Assembly: GCA_002803225.1 (NCBI GenBank)
Contig: NXFV01001736.1
Span: 1-64,000 of the forward strand
From: Gamarada debralockiae
Taxonomy: Eukaryota > Ascomycota > Leotiomycetes > Helotiales > Hyphodiscaceae
Reading direction: 5' to 3'
Length of the DNA: 64,000 nt
Part shown: positions 1-10,976 of the stretch, in pieces
Layout of the letters: every line of letters starts with the position of its first letter
Numbering within the stretch: the stretch's first letter is position 1
The notes under the pieces: model-generated
Seen by the model: the letters and a program-made list of their open reading frames with translations, nothing else
What the model was told of the DNA's origin: nothing
The model's database searches: none
Position numbers and translations under genes: made by a program

Positions 1-582
1 TCGCTATATTCTTATGATTTCGGGGTCCCAATGGTATTCTTATATCGAGGTTCTACTGTAGTCAAAGGACTTTGCTTTTGGTGTTCCAGGAAACGGTAAA
101 CAGAGGCCCGCAGCGGAAAAGAGACTCATTCAGATGTGTCGGCGTTGATGGGATACAGAGCCGCTTCAGTGTCGGATACTCCTGATGGAATGATGCCGTG
201 TAAAAGGGATTGAGGAGTGTGTATTCTTGAAGGCCCCCGCTAGCGGGAAGGTTGGACAGCGCCTGAGAGAAAACATAACTGCCAACTGGAAAGGCCATGT
301 GTGAACTGTTTTTGACGATAGTTCCGACGATATTTCCCGACATGACTGCTGGGAGGCGTGAGTCGATGTTGAACTCGTTCTTGTCGCGGAACTTTTCGTC
401 CAGAGGGGCAACTGTCAAGGTGTCAGGAGAGTTGGAGAATGATGGAAGGTATCAAGAACACTCACGGCCGGTAGCAGTGATTTGATGAGCAGATCACTCT
501 CTTTTGGCACGAGCATTGGCAAAGACGTCTTGGTCAAAAGCTTTCCGATCTCAGCAAGGACGAGAGCTGTCTGGGATGCCAT
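1..582 (-). pseudogene. Decayed zinc-type alcohol dehydrogenase-like (MDR) gene, 5' part
   Basis: The N-terminal half of a medium-chain dehydrogenase/reductase is recognisable. An ATG at 582 opens exon 1 (582-472). A GTGAGT...CAG intron follows, and exon 2 resumes at about 411 with the catalytic-domain signature around GNIVGTIVKNSSHMAFPVGS and then GGLQEYTLL. Family homology then jumps frame twice. Near 190 the frame moves to one reading IPSGVSDTEAALYPINA, and near 130 to one reading MSLFSAAGLCLPFPGTPKAK. Each jump fits the loss of one base. After KSFDYSRT the expected nucleotide-binding domain is not readable and stops appear in all likely frames up to the window edge. The locus is therefore a broken copy, and it is also truncated by the window. 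It lies head to head with the intact relative at 1643. The frame analysis is direct; the family match rests on memory of MDR sequences. Confidence 0.75.
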
Positions 583-1642
583 TGTTCGAGTTGTGAATAA
601 CGTTTCGAGAACATTTAGTTGAAGGTTCGGGTCTGGGGTGGAGAGAGATAAGCTGTAACGAAAAAATTATTCAATGCTTTGAAGATGGACTGCATTTTGA
701 AGGCAGAAGAGCTGGTTTATGATGTACTGTACTTCCATTACACCAAAGGATCAAACTTCTCGTAAATAGGACAAATCTTCGGGCTGAAGATAACGGATTT
801 ATCATCATATTTATTTGAAATAACAAGTGCAGAGTTTGAAAAAAGTGTAACTTCGCCATCCTATTGAAGGATATTCGTCTCTTCATTGGGCTAGTTTTGT
901 GCTTTCGAGGGGGGTTTGATACTGATCCTCAGGACCGAATATGTCATCAGCCTCCTCGCGGGCACTAATCCATTTATGCATGGAGGCGATTGGATGAAAT
1001 TCGACGAAGGTAATGGTTCTCATTGGACAGAAGGACCACACTTTCTCCTTCTGGGCGATTTGCTTGTTCCCACGACCTCCCGCTTGAGAGTTGGAACCAA
1101 CTCATGAATCGGCCCAGCACTTGGGAAGAACCTTGACTTCGGCCGAGGAGTAGCAAAAATCCGAGGGTGTCAGGAGCTGGCAAAAAAGACCGGGAGATAC
1201 ACACAAAGGACAACCAATGCCCTTCCTATCACAAGAACTTGTCCGCGAAGTGACCCCTCTCTTAAATTGATCATGAACATATGAACTCGGTGTATCATAA
1301 CTCCATCGGAGAGATCGTTGCGCCATTTTCCGACGTCGAACACTAAACCGAGGTTGATGAAAGTGAAGGATGGCTGAACAAAACGGGAACGGAGGAACTC
1401 CGGCTTTATGGCCTCACGTGGTAAGGACAATGGTTATCCTAATCCGGTCGATGGCTTAGAAGCTTGGCCTATTTCATAGGGGACTTACAAATCAGCTGTA
1501 ACCCACTACGACTTGACGAAAAAGATACCTGCAGGGGAATTGTGATGATTACGATCATAAGAACCAATCAAAGTACAAAGATGACTTCATTTCCACCTCA
1601 ATTCCGACTACAGGACCTCAGCACACCTCAAACACCTTCAGA
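583..1642. other. Gene-free spacer between two divergent MDR loci
   Basis: This spacer holds the 5' regions of the decayed MDR copy on the minus strand and the intact copy on the plus strand. A CACGTG hexamer lies near 1417. An 86-codon minus-strand frame at 1170-1430 reads somewhat protein-like, but has no recognised family and no supporting splice pattern, so it is not called as a gene. Nothing else is seen. Confidence 0.5.
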
Positions 1643-2866
1643 ATGGCTCTTACAAATCGTGGAATCGTCAAGATAGCTCAAGGCAAAGCACATCTAACCA
1701 CCATACCCGTCCCCAAGCTCCTTGATGACTTCATACTGGTGAAAACTGTCGCTGTGGCTCTGAATCCGACGGATTGGCAGACCCTTGATGAAGTGCCCAG
1801 ACCAGGCTTCACTCATTCGCTTCTAGGATGCGATGCGGCGGGAATTGTTGTGGAAGTCGGTAAAAATGTCACGAAAAACTTCAAGAAAGGGGATCGAATT
1901 GCGGGCTTGGGTCATGGCGGTAAGCTACACCCAACGTACTACGAAAACCTCATCGGGACTAATGTTTGTCGTAGGAAATGAGCACCATCCAGAATATGGC
2001 TGCTTTGCCGAATACATCCTCGTGAAAGGAGATATTTCGACGCACATCCCCTCCCAAATGAGTTTCGAAGATGCAGCTACACTTGGGTGTGGCATTGCAA
2101 CTATCGCGCTTGGAATGTATCGCTATCTGGAGCTTCCCATGCTTTCCCTACCTTTGGAACAGAAGAAGAATGATGGACCTGCTATTCTCATTTATGGAGG
2201 TAGCTCAGCTACTGGGACTTTGGCAATTCAATTTGCAAAACTGTAAGGACTTCACTATGCTGGAGGAAATCTAGACTTGCTGATCACAAACCAGATCCGG
2301 CTTGACAGTCATCACGACCGCCTCACCCCGCAATTTCGACCTCCTCAAGAGTTTGGGAGCTGATCACGTGTTTGATTATGTATGTCTCAATCGTTCAACT
2401 TGTTAGAATTTCCGCTGATGATGAATAGCACGACCCCACCTGCGGCTCTACCATCCGCGACATCACCAAAAACTCTCTCCACCTCGTCTTTGACACAATC
2501 GCAATCCCCTCCACTGCTGCCATCTGTGCTGAAGCTCTCTCCTCTTCCCCCGGCGGTCTCTACGTCAGCCTCCTCCCTGTGGAGTTTCCCCGTGACGACG
2601 TCCGTAGCATCTTTTTCCTGGGCTACACGATTGGTGGCGAGGCATTCGAGATCGAAGGACAGATGTGGGATGTTGTTCCAGAAGATTATGAGCTTGGGAA
2701 GAAGTTCGTTGCGTTGACGGAGAAGTTGCTTGAGGACGGGAAGATTCGACCTCATCCGGCAGATGTGAGGGTGGGTCTTGAGGGCATCTTAAACGGGATG
2801 CAAGAAATGAAAGATGGGAAACACAGTGGGGTGAAGTTGGTCTACAGAGTTGGGGTTGCGGAGTAA
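1643..2866 (+). CDS. MDR-family reductase (zinc-binding alcohol dehydrogenase / enoyl reductase-like)
   Basis: The protein has 355 residues in four exons: 1643-1919, 1975-2242, 2295-2379 and 2429-2866. All junctions are GT-AG and keep the frame. The N-terminal GroES-like domain contains LNPTDWQ, LGCDAAGIVVEVG and KGDRIAGLGHGG. The Rossmann part has YGGSSATGTLAIQFAKL, the NADPH loop typical of zinc-independent trans-acting enoyl reductases and quinone oxidoreductase-like MDRs, followed by TTASPRNFDLLKSLGADHVF. The cysteine and histidine ligands of a catalytic zinc are not apparent, so an NADPH-dependent reductase without catalytic zinc is most likely. Substrate is unknown. No polyketide synthase or other biosynthetic partner lies nearby. 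The gene is divergent from a decayed relative at 1-582 and convergent with the channel gene at 3911. Confidence 0.9.
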
Positions 2867-3910
2867 GCGTGTTGAGGGACATTCACTTCTCCACGTCACT
2901 TTACGAAGGAGTCGTCTTTAAGGTTGTGGCTAACTGATTGCATTGGATATGCTTTACTTCCTCCTGCGGTCCCTTTCAAGACAGTTCCACGGCCACTTCG
3001 CCTTATCCTGTGAGTCGTTTTATGTACCTTGATTATTCAGATGGATATCTCATGCCCTGGCGGCAAGGTTGGATGCGTCGTCGGATTTCTTTTTCAAGTC
3101 ACAGCACCAAGCCAAGATCTCAATGAAAATTGTATTTCAGGGTCGTTTCGAAAGTGCGAAAGTGCAAGATTCCGTTTCTGTGATGGTACTGCAAGATGGC
3201 TCTTTCTTTTTAAGTATTGTGCAAGCTGGAGTGAGGCGACGTTGCCGCGCGGGTCGTCGACACCATGCAATTGTCAAAGATGATGGCAGCCTGGCCGGTA
3301 GGGAAGTGCGCGAGATTCCGTCGGCGCGATGGTCGGCAAGATATCTCCAATTTTGGGTGTTAGTAAGTGCGAGAATAAATATATCCTGCAAGACTCTGAG
3401 AAATAAGGGCTGACGAAATGAGTTTTTAAATCGAATACTGGCAATACTTGCCAGTAATGCTTGAAAAGGGAGCTGTGAGATGTGTGAACTTTGCAGACAA
3501 GCCCTTGAGTTGGGATGGAAGAAATATGCGATGTTCAAATCTCGAAAGGAGTAAAGTGAAGAAGCGAAGACGGAGAAGGAAGAAAAATAGGACGAAAGAT
3601 ATTCAATAGAACTGCAGACGCCAAGAGCCGATAGGGCGAGGTCGACAAGATGGGGCAAGCGAACAGAGCAGGCAGTCCAAAGCATGCTCAAAACATTTCT
3701 GTATCGTGGAAAATGTATTAGGTTCATACTATACTTTATGTGTCATGGTTATCGTCACTCTAATCCGCCCTTCCATCGAGATACTAGCACCAGCCAAGTA
3801 TTTGAGTATCGTATCCAGCAACTCCAAGCCCGATGCACCATCCTATTCCTTTCATCCCAAGTTCATCGCCATGCGCTTCTAATAACACAACCTCCCAGTA
3901 TTATATACAC
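2867..3910. other. Convergent intergenic region, no gene seen
   Basis: This region lies between the 3' ends of the MDR gene and the CSC1-like gene. A 196-codon minus-strand frame (3137-3727) is Ser/Leu/Arg-rich and resembles no family, so it is treated as chance. Nothing else can be supported. Confidence 0.5.
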
Positions 3911-6900
3911 TTAAAATTGCCGCGTATTCGTCCTCCTGGTCCGGAAATAATCATAAGACATCGGATCTGCATCTTCTTCATGCTGCGGTAAGCCTCCATA
4001 CCCAGCCGGACCACCACCCAAGAAGCCAGGTCCCCGTCGCTCAAGGCTCTCTTCTCTTTGGCTTCGCCCCTGTGTTCCTAGTCGACCCCCATAAGGAGGA
4101 GACATAAGCGGCGGAGAAGCAAGAGGCATCTCGGCAGCACCATGTACCAGAGCCACCTCCTCGTCGTTCTTATGTCCGTAAACCGGGTTATGTCCTCCAA
4201 CACCAATATCCCCGGGCGCATCATATGACATCGGTGTGAAGTTTCGTCGTCCCATAGGTGTACCTGGTCTCGAGTCGGTGCCGAATGCACTACTGCTTCC
4301 GGGTGTATCGGATCGGACGATATCTTCTGGTCTGCCATACAACATACCACCACCACCATGCTCGTCCCCGAATTCTGCTCTGCCTTTGAAGTACGCAAAA
4401 TCGAGTTTGTTTTCGGGCACCATTTCGAAGCCTGGAACACCGGGTGCTGCTTTCTTGCCAGGCTGGCCCATGCGCATGGGATCGAGGGCGTAAGTATCAG
4501 AGTATCCCGACATGGATCCAGAGTCGCCAGAGCCAGCGTTGTTGCTATCTGTGAGACGGCCGCCGTAGATCGCGGCAAGCTTGTTCTGCGCTCTGGCGTG
4601 CACCATGGGTGTGATGAGAGGCTTGTAGAGAGCGGGGTGACCGAATCGCGAGGCGAGTCTGTCATTCTTGCTGAAGGGGTCGCGGGCCCCAGCTTCTGGA
4701 TCCTTAAGCCTATTGCGGACTGCGTAGTAGTGGATCTTGTCGTCAAATGTGCGTTTGCAGTACCACTTGAAGGCAATCATCAGGAATGGAAGAGGAACGA
4801 CGGCGTATGCTTCCATGTGCTGCGCACCATCTCCTTGGACCCAAACTGCGAGGAAGACAACCATATTTGAGAGGATGGCTGCGAAGACCATGCGGTTGTA
4901 GAACATGCGCCAGAACATACCGCCGGACTCGGTCTTCGTGACGAAGATGTAGAGTAGCAAGTATTTCTTAAGGTATACATCGAGGCAGAAATACATAGCG
5001 CATGCTGGGAGGGCCAGAGGTTGGACTGTTCCATAGCACAGGGCGACGGTACTATAGAAAAGGAAATAGTTGTAGTAACTGGCGTAGTCGAATGCAGGTG
5101 GTGCAGTCAACTCGATCATTTCGCGAGGCGTTGGGCTCGAGAATTTGCGAGCGCAGAAACTCCAGACCAACGTCCAGAGCTGGGCTAGATCGACAGCTGC
5201 GCCAAGGTTACGTTGCAGAAGCCAGGTAATCCAGAAAGGCGAGATATTGCAGAGGGCGATAAAAAGCGCCAGTCCAAAATCGGCATCTCTGATGGCTGTC
5301 CAAGCGTCCTGTCCGTTGCTCGTGTTCTTAATGACTGTCGAGACGAAGGTCCATACGGTGCTGAAAACCGAAAACACGATCAAGAAGTTGAAGACGAAGA
5401 AGGTGTAGAGTTTGCTAGCAACATGGCGCTCTCGAGCAGTTTTCGTTCGATCTCCAGCCCGGACCAGCATACGACGGAAAATGATCGGTAAGACCAGGTA
5501 GATCAGGGATGTAATCGCTGGTGAAGCAACGCCTTGCACTATTGACCACCAAGTTGTATGAGCAGCAAGAGAATCGTTAAAGGCTTTCCACACATGACCA
5601 AGATTGGCCAAACTAACCAAGAAGATTGAGATCATGGCGTTTGGTGCTATCCATGCAAGGGTTAAGAGGGTTATATAGAAGTTGTTGAGCCACCTTCTTC
5701 TCTTTCTCTGCACCTTGCTCAATGGCATGTTCTTCCAGATAATATCGTTCGGCTTCGGCGCCAGAACGATAGTCGTGCCTTGGGGATGTTTCTTCTTCGC
5801 AGCAAAGGCAATGCTGTGGGCCTCCTCGATCTCCTCGTAACTTGCAAATCCGTAGGGCAGAGGGTTGCGGTTATCGACCGTAAGACGAATTTCCTTGATC
5901 TGAGTCTCCAAATCCTTTATGCGGCTTGACAAGTATTCGATAGCATCAACCTTTTGGCCTTTGGGGAAAGATCCATAAGAGGGATCGTCCTTCGAAGGCT
6001 TGCATTCTGGTCTCTTCGGCGGGAGTTGATCCGGGTTCTTCAAGTACTTGGCCAAGTGGACCTCGAGTTCGCGGACCGTCTTATTGTGTTGTTCGATAAG
6101 TTCGGGCAATTCCTTGACATTGCGTGCAATCGCCGTCCGCGAGAAAGAGGATGTCGGTACAACCTCATCGATCAATCGTCCAATGCCTTCATCTGATCGG
6201 AAGCTTTTTGGAATATCGTTGATCTAAATTCTGTCAGTATGACTTGGCAGATCCGAAGCATGCAACTTACCATCAAAGTTCGCGCATGCAGACTGGCTTG
6301 GTATTCCGGGCTGTCATAGTACTGTCTTCGCAGCCTCAATATCGCCCTATAATTCCACCAAAGAAACCCAACGAGCACTATATCGAATATCCAGGCACAA
6401 ATTGTCATTCCCCAATTTGCGTTTCCATAAACATTGACTGGAGTGACATCGGTGATGGCATTTGTCGTAGAGTACTTCTGGCCCTTTGACAAGTTGATTG
6501 GAATAAGAATTCCACATCCAACGACTGCCAATATGACGAAAATGTTGCGGCACATCCGGAGGACTCTGAGGAAGACCACGGCATCCAATCCAATCTGCAC
6601 CACCAGTTCCCGTTCCGTTGTCTTAAGTACCGGTCCAACCCAGGCAAAAATGCCTTTCCCCATTGGTGGCGGAGCATGTTTCTCGTCGGCGACTTTGAGC
6701 TTGGGAGCGTATACGACGGAGTTGTAGGGTCGAAGAAGGGAGAATCCGACGGCGAGAAGGAGGGTAAAGCCGATCGAGGTTCCGAAGGACGCGTAGACTG
6801 ACTGTTGTGCGAGCTGTTTGAATGTTAGATCAGTTCGTAGGAGTTTCTGCGAGTGAAAGACAAACTTGAGCCGAATAAGGGTTCTTCAGCAATGTGAAAA

Positions 6901-6961
6901 GTTCCTTCGCACCATCACTCTGCCTCCTGTAAAGCTCTCCCATATCTCTGACTGACTCCAT
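3911..6961 (-). CDS. CSC1/OSCA-like osmosensitive calcium-permeable channel (RSN1/PHM7 family)
   Basis: Three exons, 6961-6866, 6813-6271 and 6223-3911, give 983 residues. The start at 6961 is the first in-frame ATG (MESVRDMGELYRR) and an ATG seven codons later is an alternative. Order of domains: an N-terminal RSN1_TM unit with hydrophobic helices near 43-58, 108-126 and 155-175; a long charged cytosolic PHM7_cyt region (about 215-390, with NPDQLPPKRPECKPS and KNMPLSKVQRKRRRW); then the seven-helix RSN1_7TM pore module starting at NNFYITLLTLAWIAPNAM. The last 290 residues are a Gly/Ser/Pro-rich cytosolic tail, longer than in yeast Csc1. The family forms hyperosmolality- and mechanically gated cation channels in plasma or internal membranes. 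Which of several fungal paralogues this is cannot be decided here. The presumed 5' UTR contains a long pyrimidine tract in the sense strand. Confidence 0.92.
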
Positions 6962-8604
6962 TGAGTAAAGCGAGTGGCTATGACGGGCCAGAGGCCAGAC
7001 AAGAAAAGTGTTCGTGAATAGATGCTCGATCGAGGACTATCGAAGAACAGGAAATGTTCCGGTGATAGCTCAACAGCCGGCCAAGTTGGATGTGGAGGGA
7101 CAAACTCGCTTTTATCGGTCCCTTGATTGATACGAGATTTGCAGGGACCAAAGACCAGGGGTGGTCCAAAAAAATGTCACACTCCTGATCTTCGACACAC
7201 ACCAATCCGTGTATTCTTTAGTGAAAAGAGAATAGGAAGAATTAAGAAGGGAAGAAGAGGAAGAAGAAAAGAATACGAAGGAGGAGCAGAGGAGAAAGGG
7301 AGTCCTAGGAAGCACGAGCCGACAACACTTCGCGCGACATAAAAAGCTGTGGGATGTTGTATGCGGAGGATGACGCTGTTTGGCTGTCGATCTGCAGCCT
7401 TTTTCCCCCTTTAAGGTTTTTCAAAGCTCGTCCAAGCGCGAATGGTAGCGAGCTTCCAAAAATCTAGAACCCGACTCTTATTGGCTAGGATCCACTTTGG
7501 CGTTTCTATTTTCGGCTGTTCCTGCGAAAACGTTGCGCTTCAATTTTTTGCTGCTGGGACGTCTGAAAGTTGACGGAAGATGGACGTCAAAATTGGCTGG
7601 CTGAGTAGAGGAGAGGGACAAATTTTAGACTGTCGTACAGAAGATTCCAATGCAGGGAATCCTTCATCCAATCTTGAATTGGATCTTGACAGCTTGCTTA
7701 AGGCTCAGGGGTAAAAAGCCTGTCATCTCTTCTTAAACGGTCAGCTAAGATCCCCATTTAAGTTCATGAGGCTGTGCATCGCCGAAGGACTTTCTAGTCA
7801 GGACCGATGGTAGCGGCTTATGCTCCAGATCGTGCACCTTTCAAGCTCTGGTAATTGTTACATCTGAGGTCATACTTGTGCAAGTTTTACATATCCGTCT
7901 CCATCTTCTTGTTGCATTCCAAGTCCAACTTTCCATCTTCACCTTTAACGAGGTCCCCCGAAATGCCCCATCCGGATGTACTGAGGGCTGTGCAACGGCA
8001 ACAGCTACAGTATCAACTGCCAAATCTGCAAGATCTACGGGACAAGAAAGTATATTTGCTTGGCGTTCGATATCGTGTTCTGGATACGAGATGGCGTTCT
8101 ATCAGTCATCAAGTCACGACACGTGATTGAATGCAAGGGTGGCTGTTGTTTTCCCCTCGTCGGCTTCTCCGTCGGTATGGAAGGAGCATAAAAGTTGCGA
8201 TTTTATAATTCGAGCTTGATTTTTCTTGAATTTATGGTATGCCTTGATTCAAGACTCATAAAATATCTGGAAATCGCAATTGTCAAGTTGTGGATTGACC
8301 AATACAACCTCCCACCCCTCCCCCCAAATTTTACTGAAGCGACATCTTCTTAGACACCGTTCTTCTCATCTGCGACCTCTCAGTCCTCCACGGCGCTGTC
8401 CTCTTCCTTTATTTTGCGTGCAGTGCTCGTAAAACTTTGTACGGATGGTTCTGTCGAGTTGTCCGATGGACAATCCTTCACATCCTCCACCCGGACGCTC
8501 TCGACCCGTAGATGGCCTTTGCTCAGGTCCCCTAGGGGGTTTGATAAGCTGTGAGCTCCGATTGTAATTTCCTTCCAAAATCTCACCCAGGAGCTTCACA
8601 ACCA
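6962..8604. other. Long upstream region of the channel gene; no coding gene seen
   Basis: The 5' side of the CSC1-like gene meets the 3' side of the DUF7580 gene here. A nearly pure purine tract on the plus strand (about 7222-7304) is a polypyrimidine tract in the sense of the channel gene, of the type seen in fungal promoters and leaders. Open frames at 7855-8130 and 8366-8608 are low-complexity and unrecognised. A CACGTG hexamer lies near 8120. Confidence 0.45.
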
Positions 8605-10718
8605 TCACACACCAAGCAACTGATCATGGCAATATCTCAACTTCTCCACAACTCCCGCAAACATATCCTCTCTCCACCTATCCTCCGTCCCCCCACTCTC
8701 CGGAACATTATGCAGACACCAAGTCACGGCATCCGCATAGTCCAGCCCCGCCTCCCCAGCCACAGCCCTCTCCCACTGTGTCGCCACCGCATAATTAATC
8801 AGTTGAAGAGATTGTTCGTCAGTGGCATTAAGGTTCTGGCGGAGTTTGTGATCTTCGATTGCGGTGCCGAAGCAGAGTTCCAGAAGCATGATGCCGAGAT
8901 TACGGATGCTGTCTTGGAAGGTGTATGTATTAATTATGGGTGTGGTTGACGTGAGGATGTTGGATTGACACTGGAGTGCTTTGGAAAGCGAGCGCGATAT
9001 GTATGGTTCGGGGGAAATCTTGGTAGGGTCTTCGTTATCGTGTAGAAAGAGAATATCTTTCTTGCTCCATTTTGACTTCAGCCATGGCGTGGGATGTAGT
9101 TGAACATGGGAAGAGGCCAAGATGAGAGCGATGTGGTAGCGTTGTCGTCGAGATAAATCGATAGGCGATGATTTGCTGAGGAGAGACTCGAGTGTAACGT
9201 ACTTTTGAGGTTGGTTGTCTGCTTTGCAAAGTGGCTGAATGAGATATTGACAGCTGTCTTTGGTTAAACATCCGTACGTAGGAAGTTCAGAGGGGCAAGC
9301 CGCGATCGTGCTACATAGATTCGTAATTTTGGGAGTCGAAGGGGTGTCTGTGACCAGATGTGTGGGATCGATAAAAGAGACTTTGGATTTCGTGGGAGAG
9401 CCGTTAAGTGGTGTCGCCGGCGGGCTTGCAACCGGAAGAGATACTGTAGCTGCATGGATGGAGCCGTTCTTCTTGTGGCTTTTGTGGTACTTTTGTTGTT
9501 TGAACTTTGTAAAGAAGGCCCTGTGAGATGATTTTTGGATCTCCTTGGCTTTGAGAGCTCCTTTGGCTTTTAGAACGATGTCGGGCTGAATGGATGTTAT
9601 GGTTGAGGGCGTAGATGGTGGAGTTGCAGGAAGCGTATCGCATGCAGCAGGAGCGCTTTGAATCATCGGAACTTTTAGAACAGTGGGCATCGGGCATCCT
9701 TCCAGTAATTTGATGCTCGTATCCTGCCATGTCCAAGGCAACTGCCCCCCTTCCAAATGCGACTTATACCAGAACACCACCCTGAAGTTCACTGTCGACG
9801 AGACTCGGTGCTGTAGAAGAAGGTTTGCGTGATGGAAGGCCTGGCACTTGCAAGACCAAACCTCAGTGAGGAGATCGAAGACACTATTTGCGTGATTCCA
9901 GAACTTCCACAGGCCAGAGTTAGGGGCAGCGCTCTTTGACGATACGTGTGAACGTCTCAACGCTGCCAGACGATCTGAGGAGCCCAAAATATCACGAAGT
10001 CTGGCATTATACATTCCGAACTCTTCGAATAGCTCCTGTCTTGTGGTCTTGTTAAAAGCTAATTTGATCCTTTGGGCTTGGTATTCGATATTTGCGGTCA
10101 TACTCATGATGGTCACGTGGGTTGTGGATTGGGAGCCGTTTGACGTCTTTTCAATTTGCTATCCACAAGAATTAGCTCTGCTTTTTCCAACCGGGGCAAA
10201 ATCGTCTTTGGCTCTGCCGATACAATCTCTCAAGCCAATTGAGCCATAGATGGTCTCACGGGAGACCATTGAGCATCTTTATCGCAGCGGATATAGCAAC
10301 TTACAAATTCCTCGGTGACACGACTCTGAAAATGAGTCTTATTCGTTCCCAAAGCATCGTCCAAGCGTTTCACAACATCTTCCATCATCTCAATGGTATC
10401 CAGGTACGACGAGTACGTTTTCGGCATCCTTTCCTTCAGCAAGACCTCCAAGGCTGGGTCTTTCCATTCTGGGCCTCCAGGACATTCGAGAAGCTGTTTC
10501 AACTTCTCTTCATCAGCAATCAAAGGAAGGAGTAGCTCCTCAAGGTTCTCCTCGAACGCGATCTTGTGATAGTTGAGGTCGTTCTTGCACTTCCTCCACT
10601 CTTTTTTGATCTTCCACCATCCTTCCAGGACCTCGGCGCTTTCCCGATAGTGCTCGAGAGCTGAGATCATCAATGGGATGGCGGCCAGAACAAAGCCGGC
10701 GATCTCTACTCCAGACAT
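8605..10718 (-). CDS. DUF7580 domain protein (fungal HeLo/NLR-associated type)
   Basis: Two exons, 10718-10305 and 10158-8605, give 655 residues. The GTAAGT donor and TAG acceptor keep frame in phase 0. The start MSGVEIAGFVLAAIPLMISA is the hydrophobic N-terminal helix typical of this large fungal family. It is followed by a helical region rich in charged residues to about residue 230, a Ser/Thr/Lys-rich linker with a basic patch (KFKQQKYHKSHKKNGS), and a C-terminal domain from about 390 with DLSRRQRYHIALILASSHVQL, the degenerate kinase-like core of DUF7580. Related proteins occur in many copies in Pezizomycotina and are often linked to incompatibility or cell-death signalling, but no function is proved for this one. 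The gene diverges from the composite zinc-finger gene with only 258 bp between start codons. Confidence 0.85.
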
Positions 10719-10976
10719 GTCGACTAGAGATTCGATAAGAGTTGAGCCTATCCGCCGTTGATTGAGGTGTTCATGATGTGGAGGTTTGAGGATGTTGGTT
10801 GCATGTCAGCCGCAACAATCCAACGTGGGGGCCGCAACTGGGGATTGGGCGCTTCAAGCGAGCGACGGTGGATGACACACCTCCTTCATTTCACCTCCTG
10901 TTGCTTCCACAATCTCAAATGGACTGTCATTCACGCCGAACTATCGGGGGACCATGAGCCCTACGTTGTTTCCTAC
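10719..10976. promoter_or_regulatory. Short bidirectional promoter region between DUF7580 and composite zinc-finger genes
   Basis: 258 bp separate the two divergent start codons, so both genes probably share regulatory DNA. No TATA box or clear factor site was identified. The plus-strand frame is open upstream to about 10758, but the family-conserved N-terminus begins at the ATG at 10977. Confidence 0.5.

Noticed and set aside
1170..1430. 86-codon minus-strand frame with protein-like text
   Set aside because: No family recognised and no ATG-linked exons on either side; it could be a pseudogene fragment but this cannot be supported.
3137..3727. 196-codon minus-strand frame
   Set aside because: Ser/Leu/Arg-rich composition typical of chance frames, no domain, no splice partners, and it lies in a convergent intergenic region.
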